From Clostridium jeddahitimonense (lineage in GTDB: Bacteria; Bacillota; Clostridia; Clostridiales; Clostridiaceae): a stretch of 50,316 bases of DNA. Position 1 is the stretch's first letter. Each line of letters starts with the position of its first letter. Location: NCBI GenBank assembly GCA_000753455.2, contig LM994670.1:1309816-1360131 (forward strand), read 5' to 3'. The translations under genes and the position numbers were made by a program. The notes beneath the pieces were generated by a model. That model made no database searches. It was not told the DNA's origin and saw only the letters and a list, made by a program, of their open reading frames with translations. Below, piece after piece: positions 34,687 through 43,395 of the stretch.

Positions 34687-34719
34687 ATGACAAAAAAATA
34701 ATGAAGTAAGAAGTATAAT
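34687..34719 (+). promoter_or_regulatory. Candidate Spo0A-controlled spoIIG promoter
   Basis: ATGACA (34687-34692) and TATAAT (34714-34719) are 21 bases apart, too far for normal SigA use. TGACAAA (34688-34694), one change from the 0A box TGNCGAA, overlaps the -35. This copies the layout of the B. subtilis spoIIG promoter (about 22-base spacing with 0A box over the -35). Inference. Confidence 0.45.
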
Positions 34720-34742
34720 TTTATTTAATGAGGAGGGGTTAT

Positions 34743-35546
34743 ATGGAAATATATGTAGATGTTATAATTGCAGAAAATTTCATAATAAATTTATTTTTAT
34801 TATTAGTTACTACAAAGTTATTAAAATATCAATATAGAAATATAAATATTTACTTGTCGGCATTAATTGGAGCCATATATACCCTAGTGCTTTTTTCAGA
34901 AGTGAAGTTTTTATCTTCATTAGTATTTAAATTCTTAGTTGCGATGATAATGATAACAATAGTAATAAGACCAAAGAGAGTGGCGAATGTAATTAAAGGG
35001 ACTATTGTATTTTTCATTAATTCTTTTATGTTATGCGGATTATGTTTTGGTCTTGTAATGATGCAAAATACCTATGTGTTAGGTGATTCCTTTAGTATAA
35101 ATAATTATTCAATAAAATGGATGTTATTATCACTTATGATATTTTATATAGTTTTAGTAAGGGTAAATGATTATTTAAGGGATAGGGCTGCAATTAAGAA
35201 TTTTATATATGATATTTATATAAATGTTGGAGGTAAAATATTAATTCTAAAAGGCTTTTTAGATACTGGAAATGAGCTTAGGGAAGTAGTAAGTAATTTG
35301 CCTTGTATTATAATAGAGGATAAATACTTAAAAGAAATTGATGTAAAAGAAAATGATAAGTATATAATAAATTACAATACGATAACAGAATGTGGACAAC
35401 TTGAAGGCATTAAAGGTGATAAGATAATGATAAGAAACACTTTATGTGATGAATGGAAAAAAATTGACGCAATTATTTGTAAAAGTCCAATGGTCTTAAG
35501 CAAAGACAATGATTATCAAGCATTATTATCAAGAGGGGTTATATAG
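34743..35546 (+). CDS. spoIIGA: SpoIIGA, pro-SigE processing protease
   Basis: A 267-residue membrane aspartic protease that cleaves the pro-peptide of SigE when signalled from the forespore. The N-terminal half has about five hydrophobic segments beginning [20 protein letters not shown]. The C-terminal half has a retropepsin-like active site, Asp174 in [11 protein letters not shown]. The start is ATG 34743 behind AGGAGGGG (34731-34738); the in-frame ATG at 34728 overlaps this site. sigE begins 8 bases after its stop, so protease and substrate are made together. Confidence 0.94.
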   Translation: MEIYVDVIIAENFIINLFLLLVTTKLLKYQYRNINIYLSALIGAIYTLVLFSEVKFLSSLVFKFLVAMIMITIVIRPKRVANVIKGTIVFFINSFMLCGLCFGLVMMQNTYVLGDSFSINNYSIKWMLLSLMIFYIVLVRVNDYLRDRAAIKNFIYDIYINVGGKILILKGFLDTGNELREVVSNLPCIIIEDKYLKEIDVKENDKYIINYNTITECGQLEGIKGDKIMIRNTLCDEWKKIDAIICKSPMVLSKDNDYQALLSRGVI

Positions 35547-35554
35547 GAGGAAAT

Positions 35555-36262
35555 ATGAGAAAAATAATTTTACTATTAAATAAAATTTTATCTAAGTTTA
35601 ATTTGTTTGCAAAAAAAGTATTTTATGTAGGCGGTAATGATGCTTTACCACCACCTTTAAAAAAGGATGAAGAAGAAGAATTAGTTGAAAAGTTAACGAC
35701 TGGAGGAAGTGAAGTAAGAGATATACTGATAGAGAGAAACTTACGTCTTGTAGTCTACATAGCGAGAAAATTTGAGAATACAGGGGTAGGGGTTGAAGAT
35801 TTAATTTCAGTTGGGACTATTGGATTGATAAAAGCTGTTAATACTTTTAATCCTGATAAAAAGATAAAGTTAGCAACATATGCTTCTAGATGTATAGAAA
35901 ATGAAATACTTATGTATCTAAGGAGAAATAGTAAAGTAAAGGCTGAAGTTTCATTTTATGAACCTTTAAACATAGATTGGGATGGTAATGAACTTCTTTT
36001 GTCTGATATTTTAGGAACTGAAAATGATACTGTTTACAATATGATTGAAGATGAAGTTGATAAACAATTATTATTTTTAGCTTTAAAAAATTTAAATGAA
36101 AGAGAAAAAGAAATTGTTAAGTTAAGATTTGGGTTAGACGGGTATAGAGAAAAGACTCAAAAGGAAGTAGCAGATATGCTTGGGATATCGCAATCATATA
36201 TATCAAGGTTAGAAAAGAAAATTATAAATAGGTTAAAAAAAGAAATCAATAAAATGATATAG
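35555..36262 (+). CDS. sigE: RNA polymerase sporulation sigma factor SigE
   Basis: A 235-residue early mother-cell sigma factor. The hydrophobic/basic N-terminal pro-sequence (about 1-27, [20 protein letters not shown]) ends near [13 protein letters not shown], where SpoIIGA cuts. Region 2 is [16 protein letters not shown] and [16 protein letters not shown], and region 4 is [26 protein letters not shown] is 4-5 bases before ATG 35555. Second gene of the spoIIG operon. Confidence 0.95.
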   Translation: MRKIILLLNKILSKFNLFAKKVFYVGGNDALPPPLKKDEEEELVEKLTTGGSEVRDILIERNLRLVVYIARKFENTGVGVEDLISVGTIGLIKAVNTFNPDKKIKLATYASRCIENEILMYLRRNSKVKAEVSFYEPLNIDWDGNELLLSDILGTENDTVYNMIEDEVDKQLLFLALKNLNEREKEIVKLRFGLDGYREKTQKEVADMLGISQSYISRLEKKIINRLKKEINKMI

Positions 36263-36271
36263 TTTGTCTTA

Positions 36272-36301
36272 GTATAAAAGATACCTCTATCGGAAATAAT
36301 T
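36272..36301 (+). promoter_or_regulatory. Possible SigF/SigG promoter before sigG
   Basis: GTATA (36272-36276) matches the forespore -35 pattern GNATR; after 18 bases AATAATT (36295-36301) matches the -10 CATNMTA at about 4 of its 6 fixed positions. sigG is known to be made in the forespore by SigF and then SigG. Weak match. Confidence 0.3.
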
Positions 36302-36342
36302 TAAAATGCAGTATGTTATTTCTTGATGAGGAGTTGTTGATT

Positions 36343-37116
36343 TTGATCATTAACAAGGTTGAAATATGTGGAGTAAATACTTCAAAATTACCAGTACTTA
36401 AAGAAAAAGAGAAGAGAGAACTCCTTCTAAAAATGAGAGAAGGCGATAAAACTGCTAGGGAAACATTTATTAAGGGGAACTTAAGGTTGGTCTTAAGTGT
36501 TATACAAAGATTTAATAACAGGGGCGAAAATGTAGATGACTTATTTCAAGTTGGATGTATAGGACTTATGAAGGCTATAGATAATTTTGATTTAGGGCAA
36601 AATGTTAAATTTTCAACTTATGCTGTTCCAATGATAATAGGAGAAATTAGAAGATATCTTAGAGATAATAATGCTATAAGGGTAAGTAGGTCTTTAAGAG
36701 ATATAGCTTATAAAGCGCTATTAGTTAGGGATAGATTAGTTAAAGACAATAATAAAGAACCAACTATTTCCCAAATAGCAAAAGAACTTAATATTCCTAG
36801 AGAAGATGTTGTTTTTGCTCTTGATGCAATTCAAGATCCGGTTTCATTATTTGAACCAATATATCATGATGGTGGTGATGCGATTTACGTTATGGATCAA
36901 ATTAGTGATTCTAAAAATAGTGATGATAGTTGGCTAGAAAACATCTCTATAAAAGAAGCTATGAAAAAGCTTAATGATAGAGAAAAGCTAATTTTAACCT
37001 TAAGATTCTTTAATGGAAGAACTCAAATGGAAGTAGCAGATGAAATAGGTATTTCTCAGGCTCAAGTCTCACGGTTAGAAAAAACTGCATTAAAACATAT
37101 GAAAAAATATATTTAG
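36343..37116 (+). CDS. sigG: RNA polymerase sporulation sigma factor SigG
   Basis: A 257-residue late forespore sigma factor. The conserved N-terminus INKVEICGVNTSKLPVL identifies SigG. Region 2 is FIKGNLRLVLSVIQRF and DDLFQVGCIGLMKAIDNF, region 3 is RSLRDIAYKALLVRDRLV, and region 4 is TQMEVADEIGISQAQVSRLE. The TTG start at 36343 (GATGAGGAG upstream) gives the normal family length; the ATG at 36313 would add ten residues across the ribosome binding site. It has no pro-sequence, as expected. Confidence 0.94.
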   Translation: MIINKVEICGVNTSKLPVLKEKEKRELLLKMREGDKTARETFIKGNLRLVLSVIQRFNNRGENVDDLFQVGCIGLMKAIDNFDLGQNVKFSTYAVPMIIGEIRRYLRDNNAIRVSRSLRDIAYKALLVRDRLVKDNNKEPTISQIAKELNIPREDVVFALDAIQDPVSLFEPIYHDGGDAIYVMDQISDSKNSDDSWLENISIKEAMKKLNDREKLILTLRFFNGRTQMEVADEIGISQAQVSRLEKTALKHMKKYI

Positions 37117-37142
37117 GACTCTTTTGAGTCCTCTTTTTTTAT
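37115..37142 (+). terminator. Intrinsic terminator of sigG
   Basis: AGGACTC and GAGTCCT form a stem with loop TTTT, followed by a long T run. The left arm overlaps the sigG stop codon. Confidence 0.9.
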
Positions 37143-37204
37143 TTTTAATAATAAATAGTTAATAGTAATCATATAAATAATTAAGTAGAATAGGAGGGGT
37201 AATT

Positions 37205-37483
37205 ATGGATGAGGATTTAGTTTTATTTTCAACAAATGCTGTAAGAAGTATGGAAGTTATTGATATATCTACTGGTTCTAAACTTGGATATGTTAAGGAT
37301 TTTAGAGTAGATGTTAATGAACAGAGAGTTATATCATTAACGCTACCATCACCTAATAAAAGTTGGTTTGGAAAAGAAGAAGATATAGAGGTGCCATGGG
37401 AGAAGGTAATTAAACTTGGAGTAGATGTATTACTCATTGATGGTAGTGATATTCAAAGACAATTAGAACAAAATAGAATCTAG
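37205..37483 (+). CDS. ylmC: YlmC/YmxH family PRC-barrel sporulation protein
   Basis: A 92-residue small PRC-barrel protein: VRSMEVIDISTGSKLGYVKD, then WFGKEEDIEVPWEKVIKLGVDVLLID. This family lies directly after sigG in clostridia and bacilli and is listed among sporulation proteins, but no molecular function is established. TAGGAGGGG precedes ATG 37205. The tandem PRC protein at 15676 is a distant relative. Confidence 0.9.
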   Translation: MDEDLVLFSTNAVRSMEVIDISTGSKLGYVKDFRVDVNEQRVISLTLPSPNKSWFGKEEDIEVPWEKVIKLGVDVLLIDGSDIQRQLEQNRI

Positions 37484-37543
37484 TAAATTTTATTAAAAGG
37501 TAATATAATATAGTAAAGTACATATGAGAAAGGTTTGATAAAT

Positions 37544-37996
37544 ATGAAATGCCCTTTTTGCGGATTTGACGAAAGTAAGGTAGTTGATTCTAGATCGACC
37601 GATGATAATACAACTATTAGAAGAAGAAGAGAATGTGCTAATTGCAGTAAAAGATATACTACTTATGAAAAAATTGAGGATATTCCTATTTTAGTTATAA
37701 AAAGAGATTCAACAAGGGAAAATTTTAATAAAGAAAAAATCGTCAATGGTCTTATAATAGCATGTCAAAAAAGACCTATCTCTAGAAGGCAAATTGAGGA
37801 GATAGCAGAAGATATAGAAAAGTCTATATCTAATAAAATGCTTACAGAAGTAGAAACTAAATTAATCGGCGAAATGATAATGGAAAGATTAAAAAAAATA
37901 GATGAAGTATCATATGTAAGATTTGCTTCTGTATATAGACAATTTAAAGATATTAATACGTTTTTAGAAGAAATAAAAAATTTAATGACTAAATAA
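37544..37996 (+). CDS. nrdR: Ribonucleotide reductase repressor NrdR
   Basis: A 150-residue repressor. The zinc ribbon has MKCPFCGFDESKVVDSR and CANCSKRYTTYE, and the ATP-cone domain (about 48-135) includes VIKRDSTRENFNKEKI and EDIEKSISNK. It senses ATP/dATP and represses nrd genes. ATG 37544 gives the standard length; TTG 37535 overlaps the weak AAAGG ribosome binding site. Its place after sigG-ylmC is common in clostridia. Confidence 0.95.
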   Translation: MKCPFCGFDESKVVDSRSTDDNTTIRRRRECANCSKRYTTYEKIEDIPILVIKRDSTRENFNKEKIVNGLIIACQKRPISRRQIEEIAEDIEKSISNKMLTEVETKLIGEMIMERLKKIDEVSYVRFASVYRQFKDINTFLEEIKNLMTK

Positions 37997-38003
37997 TTAT
38001 AAG

Positions 38004-38036
38004 AATAGACTTTCTTAATTTTGAAAGTCTATTTTT
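38004..38036 (+). terminator. Intrinsic terminator of nrdR
   Basis: AATAGACTTTC and GAAAGTCTATT form an 11-bp stem with an 8-base loop and a T tail. Confidence 0.92.
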
Positions 38037-38208
38037 GCATTGTTGATAGAAGACATAATTACTATTTACAAAATTAAAAGTTTTTAATTAGTTTAAAGGT
38101 AGACTCATTGGTTAAAGTTAAAACTAAGTAAAAAATAATGCGTTTAAATAGAAAATAAGTATAAAAAATGTTAAAATATCCACAAGTATATAAAAAGTGA
38201 GGATTTTT

Positions 38209-38946
38209 ATGAAAAAGATAGATAGAAATAATTTGAAAACCTTCAAGGATTTTTTGATTGTTGAGGGAGAAAAGGTTAATATAGTGTTTTCTACTGCTAA
38301 ATATGATAGAAGCTTTAATAGAAATAATGATGAAGGGCTAAAAAATATAGAATCTTTAAAAGTAGATTTTAATGTTAATGAAGTTGTATACCTTCACCAA
38401 ATACATAGTGATAATGTATTTGTATTTAATAATAACGCTAAAGAGTTTATAGAAAGAGAAGGGGATGCAATAGTAACCAATAAAGAGAATGTTATTATTG
38501 GAGCATTTACAGCAGACTGTGTTCCAGTGGTTTTAGTAGATGAAGTTGAAGGAGTTATAGCTGCTATTCATAGTGGATGGAAAGGAACCTTTAATTCAAT
38601 AACTAAAAAGAGCATTGAAAAAATGATTCAAGAATATGGAACTAGAATCGAGAATATTAAAGTCTACATAGGACCTCATATAAGGCAGTGCTGCTATGAA
38701 GTATCTGAAGAATTAAAAGAAAGATTTTTAGATAAGACAAAAATAGATGAAAATGAGTTGTTTAATGGTAGAAACCTTAGTATGGAACGTTGTATTCTTG
38801 AGGATTTAAGAAGTTTGAAGATTGAGGAAGATAATATTTATACTATTAACCTTTGTACTTATTGTGAGGAAGAGATAAAGCTATTTTCATATAGAAAGAG
38901 CGTTGGAACATACGGGAGATTATTTACTTTTGCATATAAGAAATAA
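38209..38946 (+). CDS. pgeF: PgeF/YfiH family protein (peptidoglycan editing factor / purine nucleoside phosphorylase)
   Basis: A 245-residue protein, formerly called laccase-like. Metal-binding residues are visible: His63 in LHQIHSDN, Cys104 in TADCVPVVLVDE and His121 in AIHSGWKGT, followed by YIGPHIRQCCYEVSEEL. Family members are purine nucleoside phosphorylases/adenosine deaminases, and E. coli PgeF prevents misincorporation at the second stem-peptide position. ATG 38209 has GTGAGG upstream. The phoP-type gene starts 22 bases after its stop, so co-transcription is possible. Confidence 0.92.
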   Translation: MKKIDRNNLKTFKDFLIVEGEKVNIVFSTAKYDRSFNRNNDEGLKNIESLKVDFNVNEVVYLHQIHSDNVFVFNNNAKEFIEREGDAIVTNKENVIIGAFTADCVPVVLVDEVEGVIAAIHSGWKGTFNSITKKSIEKMIQEYGTRIENIKVYIGPHIRQCCYEVSEELKERFLDKTKIDENELFNGRNLSMERCILEDLRSLKIEEDNIYTINLCTYCEEEIKLFSYRKSVGTYGRLFTFAYKK

Positions 38947-38968
38947 TAAAATTTAGGGGGAATGCTTG

Positions 38969-39667
38969 ATGGCTAATGAAAAAATATTAGTAGTAGATGA
39001 TGAAGAACATATAGTGGAGCTTATAAAATATAATTTACTGTCTTCAGGATATGATGTAATAACATGTAATAACGGAATAGATGCAGTTAATTTAGCTATG
39101 AATGAGAGACCTAATTTAATTCTTTTAGATTTAATGATTCCAGGAAAAGATGGTTATGACGTGTGTAAAGATATAAGATCAAAAGCAGATATAAAGAATA
39201 CATCAATTATTATGCTTACGGCTAAGAGTGAAGAGTTTGATAAAATATTAGGATTAGAATTAGGTGCAGATGATTATATAACAAAACCTTTTTCTGTAAG
39301 GGAATTGTTAGCTAGAGTTAAGGCTGTATTGAGAAGGATAAATGTTAAGGAAGAACAGAATGATATTGTCGTATTTGGAGAGTTAGCAGCTAATTTCGAA
39401 AAAAGGGAAATAAGAATTAAAGATAATAAGATTGATTTAACATTAAAAGAATTTGAACTTTTAGAAATGTTAATTAAAAATAGAGGGAAAATTTTAAGAA
39501 GAGAAATGCTTCTAGATAAAATTTGGGGATATGAATATATAGGAGAAACAAGAACTGTTGATGTTCATATTAGATATTTAAGAAAGAAAATAGAAGATGA
39601 TGATAAAAATCCCAAATTTATTGAAACTATAAGAGGAGTAGGGTATAGATTTAACCCAGATCTATAA
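38969..39667 (+). CDS. phoP: PhoP-type response regulator
   Basis: A 232-residue OmpR-family regulator. The receiver domain has the DDEEH acidic pocket, phospho-acceptor Asp54 in LLDLMIPGKDGY, Thr in LTAKSEEFD and Lys in ADDYITKPFS. The C-terminal winged helix (about 135-230) ends in TRTVDVHIRYLRKKIEDD and GVGYRF. The start is ATG 38969 behind AGGGGG. Followed by its kinase and by pst genes, so phosphate control is strongly implied by context. Confidence 0.93.
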   Translation: MANEKILVVDDEEHIVELIKYNLLSSGYDVITCNNGIDAVNLAMNERPNLILLDLMIPGKDGYDVCKDIRSKADIKNTSIIMLTAKSEEFDKILGLELGADDYITKPFSVRELLARVKAVLRRINVKEEQNDIVVFGELAANFEKREIRIKDNKIDLTLKEFELLEMLIKNRGKILRREMLLDKIWGYEYIGETRTVDVHIRYLRKKIEDDDKNPKFIETIRGVGYRFNPDL

Positions 39668-39671
39668 TATT

Positions 39672-41357
39672 ATGAAAAAAAGAATAATAATATCATCCCT
39701 TGCAACGGTAATATTTTCTCTTATATTAGTATGTTTATCTTTTATAGAGTTAATTAATATGCATGAGATAGAAAGAGCAAAAGGTATCTTATCTGTATAT
39801 AATGAGCTTTTTATTAAAGGAGTAGAGGAAAATGATCTTGATTTTAGTAAGTTTAGGATAGATGATAATCAAGTTAGATTTACTATAATTGATATACAAG
39901 GGAATGTTTTATATGATTCGGAAAATGAAGGCTCCATTTCTGAAAATCATATTGATAGGGAAGAGATTCAAAAGGCCTTTATTAATGGAGAGGGTTCTAG
40001 TGTTAGATATAGCGAAACTTCTACTGTTAATTTGGTTTATTATGCAACTAAATTAAATGATAATATGGTTGTAAGAAGTTCGGTGCCAACAAGCGCTATA
40101 ATGATATTTTTATCAGGTAATTTTAAATATTATATATTCATAATAATTATAGTAGCTATTTTAGCTTTAGGACTATCTATTAAGTTAACAAGGATTATAA
40201 TATATCCTATTAAAGAGCTAGAAGGGGCTACAGCTAAGATTGTAAATGGTGATTTAAACAATCGAGCTAAAGTATATAATAATGATGAGATTGGATCTTT
40301 AGCTAAAAGTTTTAATAGAATGGCTGATGAGTTACAAATCAAGATAAATGATTCTTATGACAAACAAAATAAATTAGAAGCTATCTTGGAAAGTATGGAT
40401 AGTGGAGTTATAGCTATTGATAATTATGGTAAAATAATGCTTATAAATAACTATTCTAAAAAGTTATTTGGCTTGAAGGGAGAAATAATTGGTGAGAAAA
40501 TTGAAGATTGTATAATTGATTATGATTTATTACAATTTGCAAAAAATATTCCAGAGATTGACTCAAAAGAAATAAAGTTGTTTCATCCTGTACAAAGAGA
40601 TTTAAAAGTAAAAAAGGCACCTATAATAAATGGGAATATAAGTACCATAGGGATAGTTATAACAATATCTGATATAACAGATATTAAAAGGTTAGAAAAT
40701 ATGAGAAGTCAATTTGTAGCTAATGTTTCTCATGAACTAAAAACTCCTTTAACATCTATAAAAGGGTTTTCGGAAACTTTAAAATATGTTGATGATAATG
40801 AAACTAGGAAGAAGTTTTTAGATATTATAAATAAAGAAGCTGATAGGTTAAGTAGGTTGATTCATGATATATTGATTTTATCGAATATAGAAAATATGAA
40901 GGTAACAAAGGTAGAAGATTTTAAACCATTAGAAGTATTACAGGATGTTGTAGATGTAATAAGTGCTGAATCTACAGCCAAAGGGATAGAAATTACAATG
41001 AGTGATAATTATAAAGGATATTTAAGTGGTAATAGAGATAAATTCTATCAATTAAGTATGAATCTTGTTGATAATGCAGTGAAGTATTCGAAAGAAAATG
41101 GGAAAGTTAAAGTAGACCTATTTGAGAAAAATAATTATTTTATAATGGTAGTAGAGGATGATGGTATAGGTATACCAAAAGATGATTTACCAAGAATATT
41201 TGAAAGATTTTATAGAGTTGATAAATCAAGGTCTACTAAGGGTACTGGATTGGGATTAGCTATTGTAAAACATATTGTTAAGCTTTTTAATGGGGAAGTT
41301 GATGTCCACTCAACACTTGGAGAAGGTACAAAGTTTATTGTTAAGATTAGAATATAA
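39672..41357 (+). CDS. phoR: PhoR-type sensor histidine kinase
   Basis: A 561-residue membrane kinase. TM1 is at about 6-27, the extracytoplasmic domain at about 28-148, TM2 at about 150-171, HAMP at about 172-224 and PAS at about 232-340. The dimerisation domain has His354 in VANVSHELKTP, and the ATP-binding domain has NLVDNAVKYS, VEDDGIGIP and GTGLGLAIVK. It begins 4 bases after the phoP-type stop with no clear Shine-Dalgarno sequence, so translation probably depends on coupling. It should phosphorylate the adjacent regulator when phosphate is low. Confidence 0.93.
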   Translation: MKKRIIISSLATVIFSLILVCLSFIELINMHEIERAKGILSVYNELFIKGVEENDLDFSKFRIDDNQVRFTIIDIQGNVLYDSENEGSISENHIDREEIQKAFINGEGSSVRYSETSTVNLVYYATKLNDNMVVRSSVPTSAIMIFLSGNFKYYIFIIIIVAILALGLSIKLTRIIIYPIKELEGATAKIVNGDLNNRAKVYNNDEIGSLAKSFNRMADELQIKINDSYDKQNKLEAILESMDSGVIAIDNYGKIMLINNYSKKLFGLKGEIIGEKIEDCIIDYDLLQFAKNIPEIDSKEIKLFHPVQRDLKVKKAPIINGNISTIGIVITISDITDIKRLENMRSQFVANVSHELKTPLTSIKGFSETLKYVDDNETRKKFLDIINKEADRLSRLIHDILILSNIENMKVTKVEDFKPLEVLQDVVDVISAESTAKGIEITMSDNYKGYLSGNRDKFYQLSMNLVDNAVKYSKENGKVKVDLFEKNNYFIMVVEDDGIGIPKDDLPRIFERFYRVDKSRSTKGTGLGLAIVKHIVKLFNGEVDVHSTLGEGTKFIVKIRI

Positions 41358-41362
41358 CTAAG

Positions 41363-41401
41363 AAGAGTTTATTGCTATAGTATGCAATGAACTCTTTTTT
41401 T
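41363..41401 (+). terminator. Intrinsic terminator of phoPR
   Basis: AAGAGTTTATTGC and GCAATGAACTCTT form a stem with a TATAGTAT loop and a T7 tail. Confidence 0.9.
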
Positions 41402-41417
41402 ACGCTCTTATTCATAG

Positions 41418-41477
41418 TTAACATTGACTTAACGTTCCTATAATATTATTTAACAATTGTATAATATTCCTTTAACT
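41418..41477 (+). promoter_or_regulatory. Candidate Pho box array upstream of pstS
   Basis: TTAAC occurs at 41418, 41429, 41450 and 41472, with spacings of 11, 21 and 22 bases (multiples of one helical turn). The last two belong to a 21-base repeat that also contains TATAATATT (41439 and 41460). Firmicute PhoP binds TTAACA-like direct repeats at about 11-base intervals. A -10-like TATTGT lies at 41496. Confidence 0.6.
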
Positions 41478-41559
41478 TTAAAATACTATTATTGATATTG
41501 TAAGGTAGATGAATTTAATAAATGGACAAATTAAATGAAGTGGATTTGGAGGAAAATTT

Positions 41560-42408
41560 ATGAAGAGTAAAAAGTTGAAATTAATGGTAGGTACTTTAGT
41601 AGTAATGATGATGGGAGCAACTTTAACAGGTTGCGGAGGAAGTAATGAAGAAAGTGGAGATGCTGGAACAGAAACTCAAACAACTATTTCGATTTCAGGA
41701 TCTACTTCTGTAGGACCATTAATGTTAAAAGTTCAAGAGAAGTATGAAGCTGCAAATAGCGGTGTAACATTAGAAGTTCAAGAAAATGGTTCAGGTGCAG
41801 GAATTAAAGATGTTATAAATGGAGTTTCAGAAATTGGAATGTCTTCAAGAGAGTTAAAAAGCGAAGAAGCTTCACAAGTAGATGGAACAGTAATTGCTCA
41901 TGATGGTATTGCATTATTAGTAAATCCAGCAAACAAAGTAGAAAACATAACTTTAGAACAGATTAAAGATATATATACAGGGAAAATAACTAACTGGAAA
42001 GAAATAGGCGGAGCTGATTCTCCAATCGTTGTTATTAGTAGAGAAGAAGGATCTGGAACAAGAGATGCTTTCCAAGAAATCGTTGATTATAAATCAGAAG
42101 AGCTAATTAAAGATGCTACAATTGCAGATGGTAGTGGAGCTGTTAAAACTGCAGTTGCTGGTAATGAAAATGCAATAGGATTTGCTTCTTTTGAGTTTAT
42201 CGATGATAGTGTAGCTGCTTTAAAAGTAAATGATGTTGAAGCTACAGCAGATAATGTAAAGGCAGGAGGATATAAATTATCAAGACCTTACTTATTAGTA
42301 ACTAAGAAAGATTCGTTAACTGAAGCTGGAACTGCTTTAATTGATTATGTATTAAGTGCAGAAGGACAACAAATCGTTAAAGAGAATAAACTAATAACTT
42401 TAGAATAA
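41560..42408 (+). CDS. pstS: Phosphate ABC transporter substrate-binding lipoprotein
   Basis: A 282-residue PBP-fold lipoprotein. The signal peptide ends in lipobox LTGC with Cys25 as the lipidated residue, followed by an acidic linker. Phosphate-binding loops are visible as SGSTSVGPLM, ENGSGAGIKDV, GMSSRELK and SREEGSGTRDAF. It captures phosphate outside the membrane and hands it to PstCA. The ribosome binding site GGAGG precedes ATG 41560. First gene of the pst operon, behind a candidate Pho box array; a terminator follows it. Confidence 0.96.
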   Translation: MKSKKLKLMVGTLVVMMMGATLTGCGGSNEESGDAGTETQTTISISGSTSVGPLMLKVQEKYEAANSGVTLEVQENGSGAGIKDVINGVSEIGMSSRELKSEEASQVDGTVIAHDGIALLVNPANKVENITLEQIKDIYTGKITNWKEIGGADSPIVVISREEGSGTRDAFQEIVDYKSEELIKDATIADGSGAVKTAVAGNENAIGFASFEFIDDSVAALKVNDVEATADNVKAGGYKLSRPYLLVTKKDSLTEAGTALIDYVLSAEGQQIVKENKLITLE

Positions 42409-42428
42409 TAAAGAATATTTAGGTAAAG

Positions 42429-42453
42429 ATGCCTCAATAGTTGAGGCATTTTT
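42429..42453 (+). terminator. Terminator between pstS and pstC
   Basis: ATGCCTCAA and TTGAGGCAT form a perfect 9-bp stem with a TAG loop and a T tail. Partial readthrough would give more PstS than membrane components. Confidence 0.88.
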
Positions 42454-42496
42454 ACTACATAAATGAAGGCTATTTATTACCATTAGGAGGACTAAA

Positions 42497-43393
42497 ATGG
42501 TAGAGGGAAATAAAAAGAGTAATACAAGTAAATATGTTATTGATAAAATTACTAGAGTGATATTTTTAATATGTGCACTTGTTGCAGTAGTAAGTTTGAT
42601 TTTAATTATAGGATTTGTATTTATGAAGGGATTAAAGCCTTTTGTTACAGGTGGTAAATCTTTTGTAGAATTCATATTTGGTACTGATTGGTACCCAACA
42701 TCAGAAACACCCCAATACGGTATACTACCTATGATAATTTCATCTATATATGGTACCTTAGGAGCATTAATTATAGGGGTTCCTATAGGATTATTAACAG
42801 CTATATTTATAGCTGAGGTTGCTCCGAAAGGAGTATCAAAATTTATGATTCCAGCAGTTGAACTTTTAGCTGGAATACCATCTGTATTATATGGATTATT
42901 TGGTTTGGCAATAATTGTTCCGTGGATACAAAGAACTTTTAATTTAGCTCAAGGTCAAAGCTTATTTGCAGTAATTATTGTATTAGCTGTAATGATGTTA
43001 CCGACAATAATTTCGGTTTCAACTACTGCAATAAAAGCAGTTCCGAAAAGTTATAAAGAAGGTTCGTTAGCGCTGGGAGCTTCACATATAGAAACAACAT
43101 TTAAAGTGGTTGTACCTGCAGCTAAATCAGGTATACTAGCTGCAATAGTACTTGGTAGTGGTAGAGCAATTGGAGAAACTATGGCTATAATTTTAGTTGC
43201 AGGTAATTCAGTACAAATACCAACATCTATTTTTGACAAAGTAAGACCACTTACTAGTAATATTGCATTAGAAATGGGATATGCATCACAAGCACATCAA
43301 GAATTACTGTTTGCTACTGGAGTTGTATTATTTGCATTTATTTTAATATTAAATTTAGTTATTTCAAAACTTTCTAATAAGGAAGGTAAATAA
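42497..43393 (+). CDS. pstC: Phosphate ABC transporter permease PstC
   Basis: A 298-residue membrane permease with about six hydrophobic segments. Family motifs are FGTDWYPTSETPQYGILPMI, LAGIPSVLYGLFGL and the ABC-binding EAA loop GALGASHIETTFKVVVPAAKSG (seen at about 190-212). TAGGAGG precedes ATG 42497. It pairs with PstA, which starts 2 bases after its stop. Confidence 0.95.
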   Translation: MVEGNKKSNTSKYVIDKITRVIFLICALVAVVSLILIIGFVFMKGLKPFVTGGKSFVEFIFGTDWYPTSETPQYGILPMIISSIYGTLGALIIGVPIGLLTAIFIAEVAPKGVSKFMIPAVELLAGIPSVLYGLFGLAIIVPWIQRTFNLAQGQSLFAVIIVLAVMMLPTIISVSTTAIKAVPKSYKEGSLALGASHIETTFKVVVPAAKSGILAAIVLGSGRAIGETMAIILVAGNSVQIPTSIFDKVRPLTSNIALEMGYASQAHQELLFATGVVLFAFILILNLVISKLSNKEGK

Positions 43394-43395
43394 AA

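Noticed and set aside
42400..42675. 91-codon minus-strand frame across the pstS-pstC gap
   Set aside because: It overlaps a terminator and the start of pstC and has no start signal.
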